Assembly (NCBI GenBank): GCA_002388905.1
Contig: DGNJ01000124.1
Location: 52,215-65,970 of the forward strand
From: Cellvibrionales bacterium UBA4495
GTDB taxonomy: Bacteria > Pseudomonadota > Gammaproteobacteria > Pseudomonadales > Porticoccaceae
Direction: 5' to 3'
Length of the DNA stretch: 13,756 bases
Within the stretch, counting starts at the first letter, position 1. Each line of letters starts with the position of its first letter. Below, piece after piece: positions 1 through 6,601 of this stretch. The notes under the pieces are model-generated. The model saw only the letters and a list, made by a program, of their open reading frames with translations. It did no database searches and was not told the DNA's origin. Position numbers and translations under genes: made by a program.

Positions 1-1050
1 TACTGGAGCGAGCTGGTCCGGCGCCTGGAGCCTTATGTTCCCGGCGAGCAACCCCGTGAAGCGGGCCTGGTCAAGCTCAATACCAACGAAAACCCGTTCG
101 GGCCTTCGCCAAGGGTGCTCGAAGCCATCCGTGACCGGGCCGGCGACAATCTCCGCCTGTACCCCCCGCCGGATGCGAGGCAGTTAAAGTGTGTCGTCGC
201 CGCCTATCACGGTGTTTCGGAAAAGAACGTATTTGCCGGCAATGGCTCCGACGAGGTCCTGGCACATGCCTTTCAGGCCTTTTTCAGCGGTGTCGGGACA
301 ATCCGCTTTCCGGATATCACGTACAGTTTCTACCCGGTCTATTGCGGTCTCTACGATATCCCCTTCAGGGCCGTGCCCCTGAGGGAGGATTTCAGTGTCC
401 GTCCCGCCGACTACCGGGGTGCCGCCGGTATCGTCCTGGCCAACCCCAACGCACCCACCGGGATAGTGCTCGACCCGGAAAGCGTGGAGAGCCTGGTGCG
501 CGACAACCCGGATGCCGTGGTAATTGTCGACGAGGCCTATGTGGATTTCGGCGCCGAATCGGCGATCCCGCTGGTTCGCCGTTATCCCAACCTGCTGGTG
601 GTCCAGACCCTGTCCAAGTCCCGGTCGCTGGCCGGGCTGCGGGTAGGGTTTGCCATCGGCGACGAGGCCCTGGTCGAGGCACTGGAGCGGGTCAAGAACA
701 GCTTCAATTCCTATCCCCTGGACCAACTGGCCATTGCCGGCGCGGTGGCCTCGTTCGAGGACGAGAGCTATTTCCAGCAAACCCGGGGCGCGGTCATTGC
801 CGAGCGGGAAAGCCTGTTTGCGGCCCTGGTGGAGCGGGGCTTCCGGGTGCTGCCGTCGGCGACAAATTTTCTGCTGGCGGAACACCCGCGGGTGCCCGGG
901 GGCGATCTGGCCGCTGGACTGCGCCGGCGCGGCATCGTCGTGCGTCACTTCGGCAAGGCCCGCATCGAGAATTTCCTGCGCATCACCGTGGGCACCGCCG
1001 ACCAGCACGGTCGCCTGCTGGAGGCCCTGGACGCGATCCTGCCCCGGTAG
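1..1050 (+). CDS. hisC: Histidinol-phosphate aminotransferase, 5'-truncated by the window edge
   Basis: PLP-dependent enzyme of histidine biosynthesis that transaminates imidazole-acetol phosphate with glutamate to give L-histidinol phosphate; cytoplasmic homodimer. The reading frame is open from base 1 and encodes 349 visible residues. It opens with [17 protein letters not shown], which is close to the family's normal N-terminus, so only about 3-10 residues are missing. Visible motifs are the substrate loop [11 protein letters not shown] (near residue 27), the PLP-binding stretch [11 protein letters not shown] (near residue 174) and the Schiff-base lysine in [15 protein letters not shown] (codon 616-618). 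Internal GTG or ATG codons, such as the one at 115, are not the start because the conserved N-terminal motif lies before them. It converges with algW, with only 6 bases between the stop codons. In pseudomonads hisC likewise lies beside algW, downstream of hisG and hisD, so an upstream his cluster is inferred. Confidence 0.96.
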   Translation, partial: YWSELVRRLEPYVPGEQPREAGLVKLNTNENPFGPSPRVLEAIRDRAGDNLRLYPPPDARQLKCVVAAYHGVSEKNVFAGNGSDEVLAHAFQAFFSGVGTIRFPDITYSFYPVYCGLYDIPFRAVPLREDFSVRPADYRGAAGIVLANPNAPTGIVLDPESVESLVRDNPDAVVIVDEAYVDFGAESAIPLVRRYPNLLVVQTLSKSRSLAGLRVGFAIGDEALVEALERVKNSFNSYPLDQLAIAGAVASFEDESYFQQTRGAVIAERESLFAALVERGFRVLPSATNFLLAEHPRVPGGDLAAGLRRRGIVVRHFGKARIENFLRITVGTADQHGRLLEALDAILPR

Positions 1051-1056
1051 CCCGGG

Positions 1057-2202
1057 TTATTCCAGGGGCGGCCGGGTGCCGGCCACCGCCGTTACCGAAA
1101 GTCGTTCGCCATCGCGCAACAGGTCAATGTGGATGGGGTCACCGGGTTTGATATCGGCGACGATATTGGTGCCGTGCCGGCCGCCGCCCACCAGTTGACC
1201 ATTGATATGGGTAATGACATCCCCGGGCCGCAGGCCCGCCCGCTGCGCGGGGCCGTCCCGGTGGATGTCGGTGACAATCATGCCCCGGGGCGGATCGAGG
1301 CCCATGCGCTTGGCGATGGCGGGCGCGAGCTGCTGGGCCTGTACCCCCAGCCAGCCGCGGATGACCCGGCCGTGCTCGACGATATCCTCCATAACCCGCA
1401 CCGCCGTATCGGCGGGGATCGCGAAGGCGATACCCACCGAGCTGCTCTCGTTGACAATGGCGGAGTTGATGCCCAGCAGGTTGCCGTACACATCGATCAA
1501 CGCGCCCCCGGAATTGCCGGGATTGACGGCGGCGTCGGTCTGCAGAAAATTTTCAAAGGTATTCAATCCCAGCCCCCGGCCGGTGGCGCTGACAATGCCC
1601 TGGGACACTGATTGGCCCACGCCAAAGGGGTTGCCGATGGCCAGGACCACGTCGCCCACCCGAACCTGTTCCGGATTGCCGATGTCGATAGCGTGCAGAT
1701 TCCCCATATCCACCTTGAGCACGGCCAGGTCGGTGCCCGTGTCGGCCCCGACCACCTTGGCCTTCGACTCGCGGCCGTCGTGGAGGAGCACCACGATTTC
1801 ATCGGCCTGTTCCACCACATGGCTGTTGGTGAGGATATAGCCCTCCTCGCTGAGGATGACTCCCGAGCCCAGGGATGACTCCATGCGTTGTTGCTGGGGC
1901 AGGTTGCTGCGGCTGAAAAAACGCCGGAAGAAAGGGTCGTCGAGCAGGGGATGTCTGGGCCGGGCCCGGGACTTGCTGGTGTAGATATTGACCACCGAGG
2001 GGGCCGCCCGGGCCACCGCCTCGGCATAGGAAACCGGGCCCTCCCAGGCGGTATCCGGCGCCAGTTCTCCGGTGTCCATACCCTCTCCGGGGGTGTGCAG
2101 GGAAGTGGTCAGGGAGGGGAAGAGCAGTATGGCCAGAGCGGCCATCGCCAGACCGGCGAGCACGGGCCAGGCGAGATAACGAAGTATGCGGATAAAAATC
2201 AC
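1057..2202 (-). CDS. algW: Membrane-anchored HtrA-family serine protease (AlgW/DegS type)
   Basis: Periplasmic trypsin-like protease of the DegS/AlgW class. In this family it senses misfolded outer-membrane proteins through its PDZ domain and makes the first cut in the anti-sigma factor RseA/MucA, releasing the envelope-stress sigma factor. The 381-residue product has one N-terminal membrane anchor (about residues 7-31), a protease domain (about 55-275) with catalytic His128 (TNSHVV), Asp158 (TGTDLAVL) and Ser231 (NPGNSGGAL), and a single C-terminal PDZ domain (about 280-372). One PDZ plus an uncleaved anchor points to DegS/AlgW rather than two-PDZ DegP/DegQ. The start is a GTG; an in-frame TAA lies two codons upstream, so it is the longest possible start. 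No strong ribosome-binding site is seen, and a GTG 12 codons further in is possible but would cut into the anchor. It follows zapG on the same strand after 82 bases. Confidence 0.94.
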   Translation of the reverse strand: MIFIRILRYLAWPVLAGLAMAALAILLFPSLTTSLHTPGEGMDTGELAPDTAWEGPVSYAEAVARAAPSVVNIYTSKSRARPRHPLLDDPFFRRFFSRSNLPQQQRMESSLGSGVILSEEGYILTNSHVVEQADEIVVLLHDGRESKAKVVGADTGTDLAVLKVDMGNLHAIDIGNPEQVRVGDVVLAIGNPFGVGQSVSQGIVSATGRGLGLNTFENFLQTDAAVNPGNSGGALIDVYGNLLGINSAIVNESSSVGIAFAIPADTAVRVMEDIVEHGRVIRGWLGVQAQQLAPAIAKRMGLDPPRGMIVTDIHRDGPAQRAGLRPGDVITHINGQLVGGGRHGTNIVADIKPGDPIHIDLLRDGERLSVTAVAGTRPPLE

Positions 2203-2270
2203 GATTTAGTCATCGGTCCCATGGCAGGCGGTTGCGAACCCATCTTACACGGAATGGCGGATGCTGCCAG

Positions 2271-2286
2271 AAAGGCCCGCGCCTTT
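2271..2286 (-). terminator. Possible weak terminator or attenuator hairpin between zapG and algW
   Basis: Read on the minus strand, AAAGGC, a four-base loop GCGG and GCCTTT form a perfect 6-bp hairpin that begins inside the zapG stop codon. The three T residues belong to the stem and no longer U-run follows, so termination would be weak at best. It could simply reduce read-through from zapG into algW. Confidence 0.3.
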
Positions 2287-2782
2287 AGCTCACCTTGAGA
2301 GTGGGATCGTCTTCTTCCTTCTCGTCGCTGTCGTTGGCGACCCTGGACGGGCGGGTGGCGGTATCGCTGAAACCGTAGTTTTCGCTGAGAACGCCCCCCG
2401 GAACCCGGGGGGCATAGTCCTTGGGCGGTTCCGGGGGCACACTGGAAAGCGTCATGCCGCCGGCCCGGGGCAGGGCGGGGTTGGCGGCCTCCTGGAGCTG
2501 ACGGCTGGTTTCGGTGTCGGCCAGCAACATGGCGCTGGCCGCCAGGTGCTCGTTGACATCCCGGTAGCTCTGGGCGAGGTTGCCCACCAGGGTCGCCGTT
2601 TTCTGGAAGTGCTCGGCGACGTCCCGCTGATAGAGCCGGTGCTCGTCCTCTGCTCGGCGCAACTGGGCTTCCAGCTCCCGGCGCTTCTTTTCCTGGGGAG
2701 CCAGTCTCTGGGTGAGCAGGGAGCCGATTGCCATGCCCAGGAGCAGGCAGACGATAGCGATCAGGATGGTGGCTGCAGTCAC
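2285..2782 (-). CDS. zapG: ZapG / YhcB family (DUF1043) inner-membrane coiled-coil protein
   Basis: Small single-pass membrane protein of the YhcB/DUF1043 family, which is linked in Enterobacteria and Vibrio to cell division and envelope assembly at the divisome. The 165-residue product has an N-terminal transmembrane helix (about residues 4-24, ILIAIVCLLLGMAIGSLL), a charged coiled coil (about 30-95) holding the family signature EHFQKTATLVGNLAQSYRDVNEHLA, and a low-complexity acidic, proline-containing tail ending DDPTLKVS. The start is taken as GTG at 2782 because AAAGGA lies 7 bases upstream and this puts the membrane helix at the extreme N-terminus, as in the family. The frame stays open to an ATG at 2860, but that codon has no ribosome-binding site. 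It sits upstream of algW on the same strand and is divergent from the hydrolase gene. A C-terminal tail with Pro and Asp/Glu-rich stretches is probably disordered. Confidence 0.88.
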   Translation of the reverse strand: MTAATILIAIVCLLLGMAIGSLLTQRLAPQEKKRRELEAQLRRAEDEHRLYQRDVAEHFQKTATLVGNLAQSYRDVNEHLAASAMLLADTETSRQLQEAANPALPRAGGMTLSSVPPEPPKDYAPRVPGGVLSENYGFSDTATRPSRVANDSDEKEEDDPTLKVS

Positions 2783-2915
2783 GTTGGTGTCCTTTGCAAT
2801 AATAGGCCTGTTGAGCGGTGTCGCACAAAATGCGTGTGCGGGGGCCGAGAGATTGGACATAGTGTCCCGGATACGGCCCGATGAATCAATATGTTTGCCG
2901 GCGCATCGGGCTGGC

Positions 2916-2945
2916 TTGTCGTCAATTCATGCCGCTCAGTAGAAT
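2916..2945 (+). promoter_or_regulatory. Sigma70-like promoter for the alpha/beta hydrolase gene
   Basis: TTGTCG (2916-2921), an 18-base spacer and TAGAAT (2940-2945). The predicted transcript starts near 2952. This is downstream of the ATG at 2881 and 2929, so it favours translation from 2977 or 3004. Called by eye from consensus; not tested. Confidence 0.5.
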
Positions 2946-2976
2946 AGAAGGCCCTGCCAGACTGGATACCACTGAT

Positions 2977-3633
2977 ATGGTGATCGCATCCCGTGACGAG
3001 ACAATGACAATCGAAGGTCCCGCAGGTCCCCTTGAGGTGGCGGTCCACCAGCCTCGCGGACGTGGTTTGCTGTCGGACAGTGGAGGCTGCGCTGTGGTCT
3101 GCCATCCCCATCCCCAGCACGGCGGCACCATGGATAACAAGGTGGTCACGACCCTGGTTCGTGCTTATGGAGAGCTTGGCCTGCCGGCTGTTCGTTTCAA
3201 TTTTCGCGGCGTTGGCGCCAGTGCCGGCCACTATGACGACGGTCGTGGCGAGGTGGATGACCTGGTGGCGGTGGCCAACTGGTTTCGCGGCTATTGTGGA
3301 GCCGGCCGGCTGCTGCTGGCGGGGTTCTCGTTCGGATCCTCCGTCGCCGGCAACGGTGTTTTTCGCCTGGACGGGGTCGATCACCTGACCCTGGTGGCAC
3401 CGCCGGTGGGTCGCTACGGCTTTGCCGAGGGTAACCGGTTCCCCTGTCCCGCCTGCGTGGTGATGGGCGAGCGGGACGAGTTGGTGGAGCCCGATGAGGT
3501 CTATCGCTGGACGGACGGGCTTCAATCACCGGTACGCCTGTTGCGCCTCCCTGAGGCGAGCCATTTTTTTCATGGCCAGCTGGTTGGCATGCGCAGGCAG
3601 CTGGTGGCCCTGATCGGCGAGCAGTTGCGGTAA
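2977..3633 (+). CDS. Alpha/beta hydrolase, COG2945-like family
   Basis: Predicted small cytoplasmic alpha/beta-fold hydrolase of unknown substrate. From the ATG at 2977 it has 218 residues, with no signal peptide or membrane segment. Visible family motifs are VVCHPHPQHGGTMDNKVV (the oxyanion-side loop after strand 3), RFNFRGVGASAGHYDDGRGEVDD, the nucleophile elbow GFSFGS with Ser as the likely nucleophile, VMGERDELVEPDEV carrying the likely acidic residue, and EASHFFHGQL carrying the catalytic His. Start choice is uncertain: the frame is open from 2881, but the N-terminal extension is not family-like and lies upstream of the predicted transcript start. 2977 and 3004 both precede the conserved TIEGPAGPLEV region, and neither has a convincing Shine-Dalgarno sequence. 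It is divergent from zapG and is followed by a short hairpin terminator before zapE. The fold is secure; no reaction can be assigned. Confidence 0.85.
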   Translation: MVIASRDETMTIEGPAGPLEVAVHQPRGRGLLSDSGGCAVVCHPHPQHGGTMDNKVVTTLVRAYGELGLPAVRFNFRGVGASAGHYDDGRGEVDDLVAVANWFRGYCGAGRLLLAGFSFGSSVAGNGVFRLDGVDHLTLVAPPVGRYGFAEGNRFPCPACVVMGERDELVEPDEVYRWTDGLQSPVRLLRLPEASHFFHGQLVGMRRQLVALIGEQLR

Positions 3634-3639
3634 GCGGTG

Positions 3640-3664
3640 GCCGGCGATAGAGTTGCCGGCTTTT
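3640..3664 (+). terminator. Rho-independent terminator after the hydrolase gene
   Basis: GCCGGC (3640-3645), a 9-base loop and GCCGGC (3655-3660) form a perfect 6-bp GC stem followed directly by TTTT and then CTC. The stem is GC-rich but the T-run is short, so it may be leaky. zapE begins 22 bases later with no obvious promoter of its own, which suggests some read-through. Confidence 0.55.
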
Positions 3665-3686
3665 CTCGCCAGTAATCCGTCTATCT

Positions 3687-4784
3687 ATGTCGACTCCCCT
3701 TGAACGTTACCGCCGGGATTTGGAGACCGAGGGCTTTGTCCGGGACCCGGCCCAGGAAAACGCTGTTCGCCAGCTCCAGCACCTGTACGAGGAGCTCGTG
3801 GAGCGCGACGGCCGCCGCGGCCTGCTGGGGCGGCTCCTGCCGCGACGAACTCCCCGGGAGCCATTGACCGGCCTCTATTTCTGGGGCGGGGTAGGGCGCG
3901 GCAAGACCTACCTGATGGATAACTTCTACGAAAGCCTGCCGTTCCGGGACAAGATGCGGGCCCATTTCCACCGCTTTATGCGCCGGGTCCACCAGGAGCT
4001 GAAAGCCCTTAAGGGCGAGAAGAATCCGCTGGAAAAGGTGGCGGACCGTATCGCCGGCGAGGCCCGGGTGCTCTGTTTTGACGAATTCTTTGTCTCCGAT
4101 ATCGCCGATGCCATGATTCTGGGAACGTTGCTGGACCATCTTTTCAGCCGGGGTGTAACCCTGGTGGCCACGTCCAATATTGTCCCCGACGAACTTTACC
4201 GGGGCGGTCTGCAGCGGCAGCGTTTCCTGCCCGCCATCGACCTGCTGAACCGGCACTGCCGGGTCATCAATGTGGACGGCGGGGTCGATTACCGGCTCCG
4301 GGCGCTGGAAAAGGCGGAAATTTATCACGCGCCCCTGGACGAGGCTGCCGAAAAAGCCCTGAAATCGGCCTTCGAGGACCTGGTGCCGGCGGCCGAGGAA
4401 GTGCGGCGGGACGGCGCCGTGGAGGTCGAGGGCCGGGATATCCCCACCCGCTGGATCGGCGAGGACGTGGTCTGGTTCGATTTTCCGGCCCTGTGCGACG
4501 GTCCTCGCAGTCAGAACGATTACATCGAGATCGCCCGGGAATTCCATGCGGTGCTGGTCAGTAACGTGCCGGTCATGACCGGTGCCATGGAAGACCAGGC
4601 CCGGCGCTTTATCAACATGGTGGACGAATTCTACGATCGCGGGGTCAAGCTGATCCTTTCGGCGGAGGCGCCCCTGGAGTCTCTCTACTCGGGCTCGCGC
4701 CTGGCTTTCGAGTTTGAGCGCACCCGCAGCCGGTTGCTGGAAATGCAGTCTCACCAGTACCTGGCCCGACCGCATCAGCCGTGA
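3687..4784 (+). CDS. zapE: Cell division protein ZapE, AFG1-family ATPase
   Basis: P-loop ATPase of the AFG1/LACE1 family. In E. coli ZapE associates with the Z-ring during constriction and affects FtsZ polymer stability; the mitochondrial homologues act in protein quality control. The 365-residue length is normal for bacterial members. Walker A is GGVGRGKT (residues 67-74), preceded by the family sequence GLYFWG; Walker B is LCFDEFFVSD (about 129-138); sensor-like motifs follow in VTLVATSNIVPDELY. The C-terminal RFINMVDEFYDRGVKLILSAE region is also typical of AFG1. There is no membrane segment or signal peptide, so it is cytoplasmic and likely peripheral at the septum. The start ATG has only a weak ribosome-binding site. 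It follows the hydrolase by 53 bases across a hairpin and precedes rplM by 172 bases. zapE next to rplM-rpsI is a common gammaproteobacterial arrangement. Confidence 0.95.
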   Translation: MSTPLERYRRDLETEGFVRDPAQENAVRQLQHLYEELVERDGRRGLLGRLLPRRTPREPLTGLYFWGGVGRGKTYLMDNFYESLPFRDKMRAHFHRFMRRVHQELKALKGEKNPLEKVADRIAGEARVLCFDEFFVSDIADAMILGTLLDHLFSRGVTLVATSNIVPDELYRGGLQRQRFLPAIDLLNRHCRVINVDGGVDYRLRALEKAEIYHAPLDEAAEKALKSAFEDLVPAAEEVRRDGAVEVEGRDIPTRWIGEDVVWFDFPALCDGPRSQNDYIEIAREFHAVLVSNVPVMTGAMEDQARRFINMVDEFYDRGVKLILSAEAPLESLYSGSRLAFEFERTRSRLLEMQSHQYLARPHQP

Positions 4785-4883
4785 AAGCGGGCCTTGCGGC
4801 GGTAATTGCCGGGCGGAGCCACCCGCGTTATCATGATCTGTTGCCTTGGGGCGTGCATCTGCGCCGTCGCGGCTTTATTGCGC

Positions 4884-4912
4884 TTGAAAAGCGCGGGCGG
4901 CGCCGGTAGAAT
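4884..4912 (+). promoter_or_regulatory. Strong sigma70 promoter of rplM-rpsI
   Basis: TTGAAA (4884-4889), a spacer of exactly 17 bases and TAGAAT (4907-4912). Each hexamer is one or two bases from consensus. The predicted start is near 4919-4920, giving a leader of about 37 bases. The stretch after the -10 (TCGCGC) is GC-rich, as in discriminators of stringently controlled ribosomal promoters. The leader opens with a T-run and has AGGCAGG just before the rplM ATG. Confidence 0.78.
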
Positions 4913-4956
4913 TCGCGCTCTTTTTTAGGAACCCCCCTGACTTCAGGCAGGCTACG

Positions 4957-5385
4957 ATGAAAACATACAGTGCAAAATCCGAAACCGTAAAGCGCGACTG
5001 GTTTGTCGTTGACGCCACCGACAAGGTGCTTGGCCGGGTCGCAGCGGATATTGCCCACAGGCTGCGTGGCAAGCACAAGCCCGAGTATACTCCCCACGTG
5101 GATACCGGTGATTATATTGTCGTCGTCAATGCCGAGAAGGTCCGCGTCACGGGGAAAAAAACCAGTGACAAAATGTACTACCGTCACACCGGCTACCCCG
5201 GCGGCATCAAAGCCATGAACTTCGGCGAGCTTATCGAGCGCACCCCCGAGCGCGCCATCGAAAGTGCGGTTAAGGGCATGCTCCCCAAGGGCCCCCTGGG
5301 TCGAAGCATGTTGAAAAAACTCAAGGTCTATGCGGGCGAGAACCATCCCCACAGCGCCCAGCAGCCCCTCGAACTGAATCTCTGA
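4957..5385 (+). CDS. rplM: 50S ribosomal protein L13
   Basis: Large-subunit ribosomal protein that binds 23S rRNA early in 50S assembly. The 142-residue product is full length for bacterial L13 and matches across its whole span: [32 protein letters not shown] at the N-terminus, the YRHTGYPGG signature near residue 75, and the basic [23 protein letters not shown] segment near the C-terminus. AGGCAGG precedes the ATG by about 5 bases. It is the first gene of the two-gene rplM-rpsI operon and is separated from rpsI by 13 bases. In E. coli this operon is reported to be autoregulated by L13 acting on the mRNA leader; the short leader here (about 4920-4956) is a possible target, but I see no clear structure in it. 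Confidence 0.99.
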   Translation: MKTYSAKSETVKRDWFVVDATDKVLGRVAADIAHRLRGKHKPEYTPHVDTGDYIVVVNAEKVRVTGKKTSDKMYYRHTGYPGGIKAMNFGELIERTPERAIESAVKGMLPKGPLGRSMLKKLKVYAGENHPHSAQQPLELNL

Positions 5386-5398
5386 CGGATAGCAGACA

Positions 5399-5791
5399 AT
5401 GGCAGATACTCAATATTACGGCACCGGCCGCCGCAAAACATCCGCCGCGCGAGTGTTTCTGAAAAGCGGCAACGGCAGCATTACCATCAACAATCGTCCA
5501 CTGGAGAACTACTTTGGTCGCGAGGTGGCCCGCATGATCGTGCGCCAGCCCTTCGAGGTCACCGACAATACCGAGCGGTTCGATGCCCACATCACCGTTG
5601 CCGGTGGCGGCAGCTTCGGCCAGGCGGGGGCAATTCGCCACGGCATCGCCCGGGCACTGGTCCAGTACGACGAAGGTCTGCGCTCGCCCCTGCGCAAGGC
5701 CGGCTACCTGACCCGCGATGCCCGCGCCGTGGAGCGTAAGAAGATCGGCCTGCACAAGGCCCGCAAGCGTCCCCAGTACTCCAAGCGCTGA
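5399..5791 (+). CDS. rpsI: 30S ribosomal protein S9
   Basis: Small-subunit ribosomal protein whose C-terminal tail reaches the P-site tRNA. The 130-residue product is full length. It starts with the family sequence [15 protein letters not shown], has the [19 protein letters not shown] core, and ends in the basic tail [11 protein letters not shown], whose terminal Lys-Arg contacts P-site tRNA in known structures. It is cotranscribed with rplM and closed by the terminator at 5815-5847. The ribosome-binding site is weak (GGAT about 10 bases upstream), which fits translation coupled to rplM. Confidence 0.99.
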   Translation: MADTQYYGTGRRKTSAARVFLKSGNGSITINNRPLENYFGREVARMIVRQPFEVTDNTERFDAHITVAGGGSFGQAGAIRHGIARALVQYDEGLRSPLRKAGYLTRDARAVERKKIGLHKARKRPQYSKR

Positions 5792-5814
5792 TCGCCTCGG
5801 GATGGTTCCCATTG

Positions 5815-5847
5815 CGCCCGGCCATCAAGCCGGGCGTTTTGCTTTTT
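5815..5847 (+). terminator. Rho-independent terminator of rplM-rpsI
   Basis: CGCCCGGC (5815-5822), loop CATCAA and GCCGGGCG (5829-5836) make a perfect 8-bp GC stem, followed by TTTTGCTTTTT. It lies 23 bases after the rpsI stop. This isolates the ribosomal operon from petA. Confidence 0.9.
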
Positions 5848-5992
5848 GTTCCCGGGATTTGTGTTTTAAATCAATCGGTTGTGTTGCGCTGCGCGCTTTT
5901 TGTCTTGTAAAGACCCCCGCTTTTCTTTAACATTGCACGCCTTTTTGACCGGTACCAGAACAAGATCCCTTGCTGCTTACACGGAGAACTAC
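5848..5992 (+). promoter_or_regulatory. petA upstream region, promoter presumed
   Basis: The AT-richer 145 bases between the rpsI terminator and petA should hold the bc1 operon promoter. The best candidate I can see is TTGCGC (5884-5889), a 16-base spacer and TGTAAA (5906-5911), which is a weak match. ACGGAG (5981-5986) before ATG 5993 is a good ribosome-binding site. No other dyad or operator stands out. Confidence 0.35.
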
Positions 5993-6601
5993 ATGAGCAA
6001 TGACGGTGTCAATCGAGGGCGCCGCCGCTTCCTGACGGGTGCAACCTGCGTAGTGGGTGCAGCCGGTGTGGTGGGAGCCGCAGTCCCTTTTGTCGCATCC
6101 TGGAACCCGAGCGCCAAGGCGAAAGCCGCGGGGGCCCCGGTGAAGGCCAACATCGGCAAAATCGAGCCGGGCCAGATGATTACGGTGGAGTGGCGCGGCA
6201 AGCCCGTGTATGTTCTCAACCGAACCGAAGAGGGGCTGGATACCCTGGACGAAGTCACGGACATGCTCCGGGACCCGGATTCCAGTGCCTCCAAGCAGCC
6301 TTCCTACGTGGATCCCCGGTACCGTTCCATCAAGCCCAACTACCTTGTCATGGTGGGACTCTGCACCCACCTGGGGTGCGCCCCCATGTACCGGCCCGAA
6401 GTGGGCATCGATCCGGGCAGTGGCCAGGAAAACGAGAACTGGCTGGGCGGCTTCTTCTGTCCCTGCCACGGCTCCAAGTTCGACCTGGCCGGCCGCGTCT
6501 ATCAAGGGGTCCCGGCGCCCACCAATCTGACGGTGCCGCCCTATCATTTCGTCAGCGACGATGTCATTGAAATTGGCGTAGATCCGGAGGATGCGGCATG
6601 A
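5993..6601 (+). CDS. petA: Ubiquinol-cytochrome c reductase, Rieske iron-sulfur subunit
   Basis: Rieske [2Fe-2S] subunit of cytochrome bc1 (complex III), which takes an electron from ubiquinol at the Qo site and passes it to cytochrome c1. The 202-residue protein begins with a twin-arginine-type segment (RGRRRFLTG, residues about 8-16) and a hydrophobic helix to about residue 39. This fits Tat-dependent export with an uncleaved anchor. Cluster ligands are visible: C124-T-H126-L-G-C129 and C156-P-C158-H159-G-S. The position after GSK is Phe (GSKFD), where high-potential Rieske proteins have Tyr, so a somewhat lower midpoint potential is expected; this is common in beta/gamma-proteobacterial members. 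The start at 5993 is set by GGAG 7 bases upstream; the frame extends to 5879 without a ribosome-binding site. Its stop overlaps the next start as ATGA, indicating translational coupling. Confidence 0.97.
   Translation: MSNDGVNRGRRRFLTGATCVVGAAGVVGAAVPFVASWNPSAKAKAAGAPVKANIGKIEPGQMITVEWRGKPVYVLNRTEEGLDTLDEVTDMLRDPDSSASKQPSYVDPRYRSIKPNYLVMVGLCTHLGCAPMYRPEVGIDPGSGQENENWLGGFFCPCHGSKFDLAGRVYQGVPAPTNLTVPPYHFVSDDVIEIGVDPEDAA

Noticed and set aside
1070..1084. GGCCGG-GTG-CCGGCC hairpin as an hisC terminator
   Set aside because: No T-run follows on the hisC strand and it lies within algW coding sequence; such short GC palindromes are common at this base composition.
2799..2828. Minus-strand promoter for zapG: TTGTGC, 18-base spacer, TATTAT
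   Set aside because: The hexamers are reasonable, but the implied start near 2792 would cut through the AAAGGA ribosome-binding site (2790-2795), so it cannot serve the GTG start well.
2783..2860. N-terminal extension of zapG to an ATG at 2860
   Set aside because: No Shine-Dalgarno precedes that ATG, while GTG 2782 has AAAGGA at good spacing and puts the membrane helix at the N-terminus as in the family.
3681..4775. Minus-strand open frame of 364 codons opposite zapE
   Set aside because: It mirrors zapE almost exactly, has no recognisable motif and no promoter or ribosome-binding site; a shadow frame.
5884..5900. Second terminator upstream of petA (GCGC-TGC-GCGC followed by TTTTT)
   Set aside because: The stem is only 4 bp; the strong 8-bp terminator at 5815-5847 already explains rpsI termination.
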